Below, piece after piece: positions 32,386 to 41,023 of a DNA stretch of 58,697 bases. Location of the stretch: assembly GCF_003611675.1 (NCBI RefSeq), contig NZ_RAWA01000015.1:1-58697 (forward strand). Reading direction: 5' to 3'. A program made the translations under genes and the position numbers. This stretch comes from Corallococcus sp. CA053C (lineage in GTDB: Bacteria; Myxococcota; Myxococcia; Myxococcales; Myxococcaceae). Below the pieces are notes generated by a model. That model saw only the letters and a program-made list of their open reading frames with translations, was not told the origin of the DNA and ran no database searches. Numbering within the stretch: the first letter of the stretch is position 1; every line of letters begins with the position of its first letter.

Positions 32386-33204
32386 ATGAAATCGCGCGCA
32401 GCATGGCTGACAGCGGGAGTCGCGGCACTGGTGGTGGGCACCGCCTGCCAGGACGGCGACAAGAGCCGCCAGGAGACCACCACCACCACGACCAAGGTTT
32501 CGGCGAACCAGGAAGTGGAGCAGGCCCAGGAGCGCTCGGAGAAGGCCTTCGACAGCGCGCGGGACGCCCAGAAGGAAGCGTCCAACCAGCAGCGCGAGGC
32601 CGCCAACGCCCAGGAGGACCTCCAGAAGAAGCAGCAGGAGCTCCAGGAGGCGCAGGCCCGGGCCCAGAAGGAGTCCCAGGAGGCGCAGGCCAGCCAGCAG
32701 CAGGCCCAGTCGAGCACCCAGCAGGCCCAGTCGGTCGCCCAGCAGGCGCAGGCCAGCGCGCTGGAGGCCCAGCGCCGGCTCCAGCAGAACCTGGGCACGC
32801 AGCAGCGCCAGGTCGTGGGCCAGAACGCCCCTGTCCAGCCGCCGTCAGGCACCCCGCGGCAGACGCTGGCCGTCGCGTCGCCGCAGGCCGCGCCGGAGCA
32901 GCAGATCTCCGGGCAGGTGCTGAGCGCGAGCGACCAGGAGGTGCTCCTCAGCCAGCGCGGTGAGCCGCAGCTGCGCCTGAAGATCAGCCCCTCCACGCAG
33001 GTGCAGGTGGATGGCCGCGACGCGAGCGCGGCGGACATCCGCGAGGGCGCGCAGGTGCGAGCCTCCTACCGCACTGACGCCAGCAGCGGCGAGCCGCAGG
33101 CGCTGCGCATCGAGGCCCAGTCCCAGGCCCAGCCCGCGGCGCCCGCCGCCCCGGAGAGCGGCGAGTCCTCGCCCGGCGCGGCCCCGCAGCCCCAGCCGCG
33201 ATAG
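32386..33204 (+). CDS. coiled-coil lipoprotein
   Basis: A 272-residue lipoprotein: signal peptide with lipobox GTAC (VAALVVGTAC). Residues about 40-140 are a Gln/Ala/Glu-rich coiled coil (AQKEASNQQREAANAQEDL, QQAQSVAQQAQASALEA). Residues about 170-235 form a small beta domain (ISGQVLSASDQEVLLSQRG, TQVQVDGRDAS) like OB/BON-type modules that bind small ligands. The C-tail is Pro/Ala/Gln-rich. Good ribosome site (ACAGGAGA). Role unknown; probably an outer-membrane or periplasmic structural protein. It faces the divergent Hsp70-like gene across 159 bp. Confidence 0.8.
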   Translation: MKSRAAWLTAGVAALVVGTACQDGDKSRQETTTTTTKVSANQEVEQAQERSEKAFDSARDAQKEASNQQREAANAQEDLQKKQQELQEAQARAQKESQEAQASQQQAQSSTQQAQSVAQQAQASALEAQRRLQQNLGTQQRQVVGQNAPVQPPSGTPRQTLAVASPQAAPEQQISGQVLSASDQEVLLSQRGEPQLRLKISPSTQVQVDGRDASAADIREGAQVRASYRTDASSGEPQALRIEAQSQAQPAAPAAPESGESSPGAAPQPQPR

Positions 33205-33226
33205 ACAAACAGGACCCCGGACATGC

Positions 33227-33273
33227 CACGGCCCCGTGCCTTCGCGCTTCCCACGCGAGGGTCCGGGGCCGTG
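33227..33273. terminator. bidirectional hairpin between coiled-coil lipoprotein and rpoH
   Basis: CACGGCCCCG (33227-33236) and CGGGGCCGTG (33264-33273) are a perfect 10-bp inverted repeat with a 27-nt loop that contains a minor TCGCG/CGCGA stem. It sits between two convergent genes and can serve both. Confidence 0.65.
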
Positions 33274-33301
33274 CCGTGTCGCAGGTGCCAAGCCTCGCGC
33301 G

Positions 33302-34189
33302 TTACGCCGCGAGTTCCGCCTGGTCCAGGCCGGCCTCGGCCATCAGGTTCGCCAGCTCCGCCTTCAGCTTGTCCTTGGCGCGGATCTCCAGCTGACGGGC
33401 GCGCTCGCGGGAGAAGCCGAAGTGCTCGCCCAGCTCGCTCAGGGTCATCTCCGAGTCGCTCATCACGCGCTGCTCGATGATGAAGCGCTCGCGCGGATCC
33501 AGCCGCGTCAGGGCGCGCTGCACCAGCGTGCGGGTGATGCCCGCCTGCTGCCGGTCCGCGACCTCGTCGCCGTGGGAGGCGACGTCGGACTCGACGAAGT
33601 CCAGGTGCGTGGCGTCGCCGTCCTCACCGACCGGCGCGTCCAGGGACAAATCCCTGCCGCCCATGCGCTGCTCCATCTCGCGCACTTCGGTGGGCTTCAC
33701 GTTCAGCTTGCGGGCGATCTCCTCCGCGTTGACGATGTGGCCGTCGCCGGCGCCCAGCTTCTCCAGCTCGCGGCGGGTGCGAGCCAGGCTGAAGAACAGC
33801 CGGCGCTGTGCCTGCGTCGTGCCCAGCTTCACCAGGCTCCAGTTGCGCAGCACGTAGTTCTGGATGTACGCGCGGATCCACCACACCGCGTAGGAGATGA
33901 GGCGGATGCCCTTCTCCGGGTCGAACTTCTGCACGGCCTTCATCAGGCCGATGTTCGCCTCCTGGATGAGGTCCGACATCTTCAGGCCGTAGGAGCGGTA
34001 CTCGTACGCCACCTTCACCACGAAGCGCAGGTTGCTCGTCACCAGGTGGTGGCCCGCGGACAGGTCGCCGGCGCGGAAGCTGCGGGAGAGCGCCTGCTCC
34101 TCCTGCGGGCTCAGCAGCGGGTACTGGTTGATCTCCGAGAGGTACGTGGAGAGCGAGTCAGCAGAAGAGAAGGAGTTGGAAGCCTGCAT
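33302..34189 (-). CDS. rpoH: RpoH-type (sigma-32 family) sigma factor
   Basis: A 295-residue sigma-70-family factor without region 1.1. Region 2: [20 protein letters not shown], then [19 protein letters not shown] and [17 protein letters not shown]. The sequence [18 protein letters not shown] is the RpoH box that separates this group from RpoD and RpoS. Region 4 ends with [20 protein letters not shown], the -35-binding helix-turn-helix. M. xanthus has several RpoH-like factors used in heat stress and development, so which ortholog this is cannot be told. A sigma-54-like promoter lies 64 bp upstream. Confidence 0.9.
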   Translation of the reverse strand: MQASNSFSSADSLSTYLSEINQYPLLSPQEEQALSRSFRAGDLSAGHHLVTSNLRFVVKVAYEYRSYGLKMSDLIQEANIGLMKAVQKFDPEKGIRLISYAVWWIRAYIQNYVLRNWSLVKLGTTQAQRRLFFSLARTRRELEKLGAGDGHIVNAEEIARKLNVKPTEVREMEQRMGGRDLSLDAPVGEDGDATHLDFVESDVASHGDEVADRQQAGITRTLVQRALTRLDPRERFIIEQRVMSDSEMTLSELGEHFGFSRERARQLEIRAKDKLKAELANLMAEAGLDQAELAA

Positions 34190-34252
34190 GGGGGTCTCTC
34201 GGGGAAGAGGGCGGGATGTGTTCCGCGCGTTTGCTGCGACGGGGAGACCTTT

Positions 34253-34269
34253 AGCAATGCAGGTGCCAA
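34253..34269 (-). promoter_or_regulatory. candidate sigma-54 promoter of rpoH-like gene
   Basis: Reading the minus strand, TTGGCACCTGCATTGCT has the -24 GG and -12 GC exactly 10 bp apart and matches TGGCAC-N5-TTGCW. It points toward the sigma-factor gene, giving a leader of about 50 nt. The rest of the 349-bp gap (34190-34538) shows no gene and no other clear signal. Confidence 0.55.
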
Positions 34270-34538
34270 TGCCAGCGGACGGCCAACCTCAATGATTCTG
34301 GTGAGTTGCGCGAAATGGCTTCGATGCTTAGGGCGGAAACCGGCAGTTTTTACAGAGCCCTGATCCGAAGCTTCTTCTGGGTGCCCTGAAGGGAGGGTTG
34401 TCTGCCCTCCGACCTGGGCGCCGGGGAGATCACATCCCTCCCTCAGGTGGGAAGGAGATGGGGACGCGCATCGCCCCACACCAGGGGTGCAGGGCGGCAA
34501 GTGTCCGGAAACGACGCGTGCCCGGCGCCCGGCCGCCG

Positions 34539-36674
34539 TCAGGGCGTGGCGGGCACGGACTGGAAGCCCACGTCCACGTTGAGGAGGGTGGCCTGGCAGA
34601 AGGGGTTCAGGTCATGAACGAACTGGGCCCTCCAGCAGAGCTGATTGCCCGGGGTGCTGGAGAGATCCACGGTGGTGGTGTCCAGGCCCGGGTTCAGCGC
34701 CAGCCGTCGCCAGGTGGGCGTGGGATTGACGACGCAGTAGCTGGAGTCGCACACGTTGCAGTCCGTGGCCACGTCATAGGAGGCGAGGACCTGGGGACCG
34801 CAGGGGCCTGGCGCCGTATCGCTCTTGCTGAAGCGCACGTTGGAGATCTTGCAGCCCGGGTGGGCCGGAGCGATGGCGCGTGAGCGCACGGAGCCCACCA
34901 TCGCGCTTCGAAGCTGGAAGACGATGTCGTTGAAATCCCGGTCGCCTCCTCCGGGGAGGTCCTCGAAGCCCAGCATCCACCGGCCGGGGGTGGTGCTCGA
35001 CGTGCTCAGCACGGCGTGCGGCATGCTGCCGTTGCCCGAGGCGGGGACGCTGATGGCATCCATCGGGAGCACGGTGTTGCCGTAGTCCACGGTGTTGAGT
35101 CGCGCGAGCGTCTCCCCGTCCATCCACCCGCACAGCTTCTGCGAGGTCGTGCCCACGTAGCAGGCGTCGGGCGAGGAGACGGGGTTGCTGGGGTCGCACA
35201 CATCGCTGTACGCGCACCCGATGTTCCGGGCCGCGACGGGAACCTGGCCCAGGGGGTCCTGGTCCAGGTTCCACTTCGACTTGGAGAAGAAGACGGAGAT
35301 GGGCGTCTTCAGGTGCAGGGTGCACTGCCCGTTGGCCGCCTTGCGCAGGCATGGGTAGACCGTGCCGTTGTCCAGGGAGTGGGAGGAGTCGAAGTTGCTG
35401 ACGAGGAAGAAGACGATCTCCCTGCCACCCTCGATGAGCCCCAGGTCCACCGTCCGGTCCGCGGCGCTGATGCCCGGATCCGGGTTGACGGACCGGCGGC
35501 GGCCCTCGGCGTCATAAGCGGAGACGTCGTAGTCGGGGATGCCGTTGTTGGTGGTGGAGGTGTCCGCCACGGTCCCCAGCTGCTGATAGGTCTTCGTGTC
35601 CGAATCATCGTCTCCCAGCAGGAAGACGAGCTTCCCCACGCCCTTGAAGTTGTTCTCGGCGGTGGCGGGCTCCAGCAGGTTGGGGATGCGTGGATGGAGG
35701 CCGGTGTCCGAGAAGCCATTGCCAGGGGTGGTGGTGGAGGCGCGCCCGACGACATCGATGTTCAGCAACTCGTACGCGTGGCCGGGCCGGGCATCCTCCA
35801 GGGACTGGCTGGGGGCGAAGGCGCTGGTGCAGGAGGCGTCGAGCGCCAGCTCGGGCTGGCTGTAGGTGAAGCCTCCCGAGGAGAAGGTGCGGAGGCAGCG
35901 GCGGTTCAGCCCGATGTAGGGACGGGACTGGGGCCCGGAGGGAGGCGACAGGTTGTAGAGGTCCTCGTGCAGGTCCGCGATGCCATTGGCATTGGCATCC
36001 CTCAGCGTGTCGTCCTGGGGGTTGACGTAGCCGCGCGCCACGAGGTCGTCGTAGTACATCCAGCCCAGGGCGTTGCTCGCGGCCGCGTACTCGTAGACGA
36101 ACGAGACGGTGAGCTGGTGGTCCGCCTGGAACATGATGCGCTCCGCGGAGATGGGCCCGAGGGGAATGTTCATCCGCACCGTCTGCTCCGGCGTGATGAA
36201 GGCACCCACGAGTGTCTGGAAGGCCGCGAGCGTGAAGGGCGGCTGATGGTCGATGCCCAGGTCCTGCACCACGCTGAAATCAAACAGCGCGGAGGTGGAC
36301 AGGCCCAGCCCGTTGGTGACGGTGACTCCCACGGGCGCGCTGCCCTCCGCCAGACATGCCGGCGCGGTCCACTGCTGGCTGCTTGTGTTCGGACCGTTCA
36401 CCGGCGTGCCCAGCGAACCCGCGCTGGCGCTCCAGGAGAAGGTGAGCGGGCTGCCCTGGGGGTCCGTGGCCTGGACCTCCAGCTGCGCGGTGCCGCCCGG
36501 GCTCAGCACCTCCTCGGACTGCGAGGCGCTGGTGAGCTGGGGCGGAAGAAGGACCAGGCTGGTGGGGCCTCCCGAGACAGGGGCGCCCGCGTGGGCCGGG
36601 CGCGCGGACGGAAGAATGATCAGCAGGACACTCCCGGCCACGAGGGCCAGGAGTCGGATGGGATGGGATTGCAA
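34539..36674 (-). CDS. secreted DUF4114-type protein
   Basis: A 711-residue exported protein. No ATG fits; TTG at 36674 with GGAG 9 nt before it gives MQSHPIRLLALVAGSVLLII, then PSARPAHA, a good signal peptide with cleavage after AHA. Residues about 30-125 are a PKD/Ig-like domain (QLEVQATDPQGSPLTFSWSA). A large middle has calcium-loop-like DANANGIADLHED and FLLGDDDSDTKTYQ. Near residue 590, MLGFEDLPGGGDRDFNDIVF is the DUF4114 signature of surface proteins. The C-terminal 100 residues are Cys-rich (CNVCDSSYC). Probably an extracellular or surface protein; role unknown. Confidence 0.8.
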   Translation of the reverse strand: MQSHPIRLLALVAGSVLLIILPSARPAHAGAPVSGGPTSLVLLPPQLTSASQSEEVLSPGGTAQLEVQATDPQGSPLTFSWSASAGSLGTPVNGPNTSSQQWTAPACLAEGSAPVGVTVTNGLGLSTSALFDFSVVQDLGIDHQPPFTLAAFQTLVGAFITPEQTVRMNIPLGPISAERIMFQADHQLTVSFVYEYAAASNALGWMYYDDLVARGYVNPQDDTLRDANANGIADLHEDLYNLSPPSGPQSRPYIGLNRRCLRTFSSGGFTYSQPELALDASCTSAFAPSQSLEDARPGHAYELLNIDVVGRASTTTPGNGFSDTGLHPRIPNLLEPATAENNFKGVGKLVFLLGDDDSDTKTYQQLGTVADTSTTNNGIPDYDVSAYDAEGRRRSVNPDPGISAADRTVDLGLIEGGREIVFFLVSNFDSSHSLDNGTVYPCLRKAANGQCTLHLKTPISVFFSKSKWNLDQDPLGQVPVAARNIGCAYSDVCDPSNPVSSPDACYVGTTSQKLCGWMDGETLARLNTVDYGNTVLPMDAISVPASGNGSMPHAVLSTSSTTPGRWMLGFEDLPGGGDRDFNDIVFQLRSAMVGSVRSRAIAPAHPGCKISNVRFSKSDTAPGPCGPQVLASYDVATDCNVCDSSYCVVNPTPTWRRLALNPGLDTTTVDLSSTPGNQLCWRAQFVHDLNPFCQATLLNVDVGFQSVPATP

Positions 36675-36790
36675 GGACAGACGCTCCGGTGTGATGACGG
36701 CCCGGAGCCCTTTAGCAGACAATCCCTGGAGGCCGCATGGGCCGGCGTGTGAGGCGCAGGGCGTGGTGGGCACGCCTTGACCCATCACCG

Positions 36791-37681
36791 TCAGGTCAAT
36801 GCCTTGCGCAGCCGCTTGGGAATGGCCTCCGCGTGCCAGCGCTGCACCTCGCGGGCGATTTCGGCGGCGTGTGACGCGCGCTCCTCGCGGGCGCGGGGCA
36901 GCAGCACCTTGCGCGCGGCCGTGCGTTGCACGGGCGGGGCCTCGGCGGCGGCGCGCTCGAACAGCTCCAGGCGCACGTCCGCGTCGTGCAGCTCGCCCAG
37001 GCCGTCCTGCAGGGGCACCAGCACCTCCAGCAGCGCGCCCACGGTGCGGCGGAAGACGGGCTGGAAGACCTCCAGCTCGTATCTCAGCTTCTTCACCTCC
37101 TTGCGCAGGGCGTGCGCGGACGCGGCGTCGGGGGCGTCCGCGTAGCGCTCCAGGCGCTTCTCCACGCGGCGCAGGCGCTGGCGCAGCTGGGCCCGCACCT
37201 GCTTGCCGGCGAAGCGGTGGCCGTCCTCCAGCGTGTCCAGGCGCTTCAACAGACGCGGCACGGTGCGCGCCGTCCAACGCTCCAACTCCGCGCGCAGCGC
37301 CTTCTCCTTCGCCTCCAGTCCGGACAGGTGCGCCTTGCGCAGGTCGTCGAGGCCCTTCGCCGCGTCCTTCTTCCCCTTCGCGGCGGTGCCCATCCACGCG
37401 TCCTGGACATGCAGGTCGCGCACGGCGCCCAGCGCGTCCTGGAGACGCTTCACGCCCGCCTCCACGCGGGACAGCTTCCCGGTGGCCTGGAACACCTGGA
37501 GCGCGGCGCGCAGGCGGCGGGTGGCTACGCGCATGTCGTGCACGCCGTCCTCGTCCAACTCGCCGTCGAGCTGTGCCTCCGGCTGGCGCGCGTCGGCGAG
37601 GCGTCCGGCGAGGATGCGGCGGGCCGCGTCGCCCAGCTCGCTGTCGGGGCCCAGACCCCGGATGGGCGTGGGAGGGGGCAT
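36791..37681 (-). CDS. CHAD-domain protein
   Basis: A 296-residue protein that is nearly all CHAD domain: two four-helix bundles with conserved His and basic residues (GVHDMRVATRRLRAALQVF at about 46-64, ALGAVRDLHVQDAWM, and ALRKEVKKLRYELEVF). CHAD domains bind inorganic polyphosphate through these basic faces. The N-terminal CYTH domain often fused to CHAD is absent. It starts 6 bp after the pyrophosphatase stop, with its ribosome site inside that gene, so both are one operon, which fits phosphate-polymer metabolism. Confidence 0.9.
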   Translation of the reverse strand: MPPPTPIRGLGPDSELGDAARRILAGRLADARQPEAQLDGELDEDGVHDMRVATRRLRAALQVFQATGKLSRVEAGVKRLQDALGAVRDLHVQDAWMGTAAKGKKDAAKGLDDLRKAHLSGLEAKEKALRAELERWTARTVPRLLKRLDTLEDGHRFAGKQVRAQLRQRLRRVEKRLERYADAPDAASAHALRKEVKKLRYELEVFQPVFRRTVGALLEVLVPLQDGLGELHDADVRLELFERAAAEAPPVQRTAARKVLLPRAREERASHAAEIAREVQRWHAEAIPKRLRKALT

Positions 37682-37687
37682 GGCGCG

Positions 37688-38227
37688 TCAGTCCTCCTTG
37701 AGGGCGTATTGCTGCACCAGGTGCTCGGCGGACTCGGGGCCTTCCCAGCCGAGGATGCGCGCGTCCTTGTCCGCGAAGTGCACCACCGCGAGGAAGAAGT
37801 GCTCCAGCTCCTCCCGCTCGCGCTGGGACAGGTCCTGATAGGAGCGCAGGCCGTCCGCGCGCGCGGCGTTCACCGGGACGAGCAGGATGCGGTCATTGCG
37901 CTCGCGCTCGCCCTTCTGGTTGTCGCGCTTCTTCTGGTCCACCATCAGCACGCCCAGCGGCCGGCAGGGCAGCACGACGCCGGGCCACGTGGGCACGTCC
38001 CAGTAGACCAGCGCGTCCAGCGGATCTCCGTCCGGGCCCAGGGTGCTGGGAATGAAGCCCCAGTCGAACGGGTAGCGGAAGCCGCGCGTCAGCGGACGCG
38101 ACAGCGTGAAGGCCTGGAGCTTCGGCTCGTATTTGAGCTTCACCGTCGAACCGCGAGGCGACTCGACGACGACGTGCAACGCATCCTGGAAGCCGCGCAG
38201 CGGCAGACGGGTGAAGTCGGTGGCCAT
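37688..38227 (-). CDS. ppa: family I inorganic pyrophosphatase
   Basis: A 179-residue enzyme hydrolysing diphosphate to two phosphates. The signature D-x-D-P-x-D lies at residues 66-71 (DGDPLD), in GPDGDPLDALVYWD. RYPFDWGFIP and the substrate-binding KLKYE are also in place, as is KRDNQKGERERNDRIL. Size fits bacterial PPases (about 175-180). It is the first gene of a two-gene operon with the CHAD protein. Confidence 0.88.
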   Translation of the reverse strand: MATDFTRLPLRGFQDALHVVVESPRGSTVKLKYEPKLQAFTLSRPLTRGFRYPFDWGFIPSTLGPDGDPLDALVYWDVPTWPGVVLPCRPLGVLMVDQKKRDNQKGERERNDRILLVPVNAARADGLRSYQDLSQREREELEHFFLAVVHFADKDARILGWEGPESAEHLVQQYALKED

Positions 38228-38318
38228 GGACCTTCAAGGCTTGCGTCGCCCCTGCCTGACGGCAAGTGCCGGGGCAGGGTGGGATTCACTCGTCAACCCT
38301 GGGCCGCGCGGAAGGGCC

Positions 38319-38828
38319 CTACCCGACGGGCCGGCCCAGGGGCAGTGTGATGTCGCGCCGCGCGAGCAGCCGCTTCGTCGCCCGCGCCGCGGCGAGTCCT
38401 CCCAGCGTGTACCAGGCCACGGTGAGCCAGGCGGTGGACGGACGCGCGCGCGACGGCGCCTTGCCCAATCCCATCCGCGGCGGCAGCACCACGGCGCCCA
38501 GGCCGGCGAGCAATCCCAGCACCGCGCCGCGCAGGTAGGGCCGCTGGGGCCGACCCACGGCGACCAGCGAGAAGAAGAGGCCGTTGGACAGCAGGTCTCC
38601 CGCCAGCGTCTGCCGGTGCAGCTGCCTGCCCTTGGCGGGCACACCGCCGAAGAAGCGAATGCCCTTCTCCAAGGCGCGCATGCCCAACACATCCATGCGC
38701 GGCGGATGCTTCAAGACGCGCCGTGCGCCCTCGTGCACCAGGGTGAGCGCGGTGGCACCAACAAGGCCCGGACCGAGGGCGCGGAACACGAGGCGGGGAG
38801 GCGCGGGAGGCGCGGGAGGTTCAATCAT
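38319..38828 (-). CDS. small membrane protein, unknown
   Basis: A 169-residue protein with ATG behind AGCTTGGAGGGC. Hydrophobic segments are RALGPGLVGATALTLV (about 16-31), SNGLFFSLVAVG, RGAVLGLLAGLGAVVLPPRMG and TAWLTVAWYTLGGLAAARA. About four short helices, rich in Gly/Ala, with several Arg/Lys-rich loops. No family recognised. It sits between the pyrophosphatase and SelO genes on the same strand with about 80-90 bp on either side. Confidence 0.65.
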   Translation of the reverse strand: MIEPPAPPAPPRLVFRALGPGLVGATALTLVHEGARRVLKHPPRMDVLGMRALEKGIRFFGGVPAKGRQLHRQTLAGDLLSNGLFFSLVAVGRPQRPYLRGAVLGLLAGLGAVVLPPRMGLGKAPSRARPSTAWLTVAWYTLGGLAAARATKRLLARRDITLPLGRPVG

Positions 38829-38911
38829 GCCCTCCAAGCTAGGCACCCCGTCCGCCGGCTTCCCGCCAGGAGGGGCCCGCCTGCCTGCTAGGCATCCGGT
38901 GCCAGCGCGCG

Positions 38912-40384
38912 TCAGGAGCTGCAGCTCACCACGAGGTGTCGTCCCCACGACGGAGGCGCTGCTGCATACGCTTCCGAGCCCGGGTGTTCGTCGAAGGGCG
39001 CGGACACGAGCGCGAGCACACGGTCCACCTCCGCGAAGTCTCCCTCCTGCGCGCGGGCGATGGTCTGCTGCGCCACCCAGTTGCGCAGGACGTACTTCGG
39101 ATTGACGCGGTCCATGCGCGCGTGGCGGACAGAGTCCTCGCTGCCCTCGGAGCCCAGTCGTGCCCGGTAGCGCGCGGCCCACGCGTCGAAGCCCTCCGGC
39201 GGCAGGAAGTGGTCGCGCAGCGGCGTGTTGCGAGTGTCAGGCCGCGAGTCGAACCGGTTCAGCGCGCGGAAGAAGCGCGAGTAGTCCACGTGCGAGCGTG
39301 CCATCAACCCGAACAGGTCCTCCACGAGCGCGCGGTCCCCGTCACGCGCCTCCGTGAGCCCCAGCTTCTCGCGCATGCGCGCGAGGAAGTGCGCGGCGAA
39401 CGAAGGCTGGAAGGCGCCCAGCGCGGCGCGGGCTTCCTCCTCGGAGATGAGCGTCAGCAGCGCTTCACCCAGACAGGCCAGGTTCCACAGCGCGATGCGC
39501 GGCTGCTGATCAAACGCATAGCGGCCCTGCGGGTCGGAGTGGTTGCAGATGAAGCCAGGCTCGAAGTCGTCCAGGAAGCCGTAGGGCCCGTAGTCCAGCG
39601 TGAGCCCGAGGATGGACATATTGTCGGTGTTCATCACGCCGTGCGCGAAGCCCACCGCCTGCCACCCCGCCACGAGCCGCGCGGTGCGCTCCACCACCTC
39701 CGCGAAGAAGCGCGCGTGGCGTCCTTCCTGTCCCTGCACCAGCAGGTGCGGCAGGTGGCCGGTGATGACGTGGTCGGCGAGCGTGGCCACGTGGCCGGGC
39801 TGCCCGGTGTGGTGGAAGAACTCGAAGGTGCCGAAGCGCACGTGCGACGGTGCCAGCCGCACCAGCATCGCGCCCGTCTCCACGTCCTCGCGGTACACCG
39901 GCGTGCGGCTGCCCAGCACGCACAGCGCCCGCGTGGTGGGGATGCCCAGGGCGTGCAGGGCCTCGCCGGCCAGGTACTCGCGCAGGGTGGAGCGCAGCAC
40001 CGCGCGCCCGTCGCCTCCGCGCGAGAAGGGCGTGGGGCCGCCTCCCTTCAGGTGCAGGTCCCACTTCGCGCCGTCAGGGGCGCGCACCTCGCCCAGGAGC
40101 AGCGCGCGGCCGTCTCCCAGGCGTGGCACGTACCCGCCGAACTGGTGCCCCGCGTACACCATGGCCAGGGGCTCCATGCCGGGCAGCAACCGGGCCCCGC
40201 CGAACACCTGCGCGAACTCCGGGTGCGTCGCCGCGTCCGCGTCCAACCCCAGGAGCCGCAGCGCCGCCGGGTTCACGCTCACCACGTGCGCGTCCGGGAA
40301 GGGCGCGGGAGCCACCCGGGCGGCGAACCCGGGCGGCAGGCGGGCGTAGGTGTTGTCGAAGACGAGCTGTTCGAGCGGGGCCAT
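38912..40384 (-). CDS. selO: protein adenylyltransferase SelO
   Basis: A 490-residue SelO/YdiU (UPF0061) pseudokinase, which transfers AMP from ATP to target proteins. Visible family blocks are MVYAGHQFGGYVPRLGDGRA, GPTPFSRGGDGRAVLRSTLR, EYLAGEALHALGIPTTRAL, GVMNTDNMSILGLTLDYGPY and CNHSDPQGRYAFDQQP. The C-terminus ends VVSCSS, with a cysteine where eukaryotic SelO has selenocysteine, part of a redox control site. It follows a GST and an SDR gene in an operon that suggests redox stress. Confidence 0.95.
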   Translation of the reverse strand: MAPLEQLVFDNTYARLPPGFAARVAPAPFPDAHVVSVNPAALRLLGLDADAATHPEFAQVFGGARLLPGMEPLAMVYAGHQFGGYVPRLGDGRALLLGEVRAPDGAKWDLHLKGGGPTPFSRGGDGRAVLRSTLREYLAGEALHALGIPTTRALCVLGSRTPVYREDVETGAMLVRLAPSHVRFGTFEFFHHTGQPGHVATLADHVITGHLPHLLVQGQEGRHARFFAEVVERTARLVAGWQAVGFAHGVMNTDNMSILGLTLDYGPYGFLDDFEPGFICNHSDPQGRYAFDQQPRIALWNLACLGEALLTLISEEEARAALGAFQPSFAAHFLARMREKLGLTEARDGDRALVEDLFGLMARSHVDYSRFFRALNRFDSRPDTRNTPLRDHFLPPEGFDAWAARYRARLGSEGSEDSVRHARMDRVNPKYVLRNWVAQQTIARAQEGDFAEVDRVLALVSAPFDEHPGSEAYAAAPPSWGRHLVVSCSS

Positions 40385-40405
40385 GGCCTTGTGCCGCGAT
40401 GGACG

Positions 40406-41023
40406 TCAGGGGACCTGCATGCCCCGCTGCACGGCGGGACGGCTGCCCACGCGGTGCAGGTACTGGGGGATGCTGTGCAGGTCCTGGAAGAGCTCGGGGA
40501 AGAAGTTGCGCCCGGCCATCAGCCACGGGTACGTGGCGATGTCCGCGATGGAGTAGGTGGTGGCCAGGTAGTCGCGCGAGCCCAGCTGCCGGTCCAGCAC
40601 GCCCAGGATGCGTTTGGCCTCCTTCTGGTAGCGCTCGATGGCATAGGGAAGCTTCGCGGGGGCGGCGAGGCTGAAGTGGTGGAGCTGGCCAATCATGGGC
40701 CCCACGCCGCCCATCTGGAACATCAGCCACTGCGTCACCTCCGCCTTGCCGCGCGGATCCGAGGGCATCAGCGCGCCCGTCTTCTCCGCGAGGTACAGCA
40801 GGATGGCGCCGGACTCGAAGAGCGCCAGCGGACGGCCGCCCGGCGCCGCGTGGTCCACGATGGCCGGGATCTTGTTGTTGGGATTGATGGCCAGGAACTC
40901 GGGCTTGAACTGCTCACCCTTGGAGATGTCCACCGACTTGACGGTGTAGGGGAGGCCCAGCTCCTCCAGCGCGATGGAGATCTTGCGGCCGTTGGGCGTC
41001 TTGAACGTGTACAGGTCGATCAT
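40406..41023 (-). CDS. glutathione S-transferase family protein
   Basis: A 205-residue GST: N-terminal thioredoxin-like half (MIDLYTFKTPNGRKISIALE, then INPNNKIPAIVD and LFESGAILLYLAEKTG), C-terminal helical half with YSIADIATYPWL. It resembles the YfcG/Nu-type disulfide-bond reductases, in which NxK(I/V)PA and ESGAI are typical. The start ATG overlaps the stop of the SDR gene (ATGA) and SelO starts 21 bp after its stop, so these three are co-translated. Confidence 0.92.
   Translation of the reverse strand: MIDLYTFKTPNGRKISIALEELGLPYTVKSVDISKGEQFKPEFLAINPNNKIPAIVDHAAPGGRPLALFESGAILLYLAEKTGALMPSDPRGKAEVTQWLMFQMGGVGPMIGQLHHFSLAAPAKLPYAIERYQKEAKRILGVLDRQLGSRDYLATTYSIADIATYPWLMAGRNFFPELFQDLHSIPQYLHRVGSRPAVQRGMQVP

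Noticed and set aside
34270-34538. Possible small RNA or gene in the gap upstream of the rpoH-like gene
   Set aside because: No ORF with a ribosome site, no clear hairpin with T-run, and only the sigma-54-like site at its edge.
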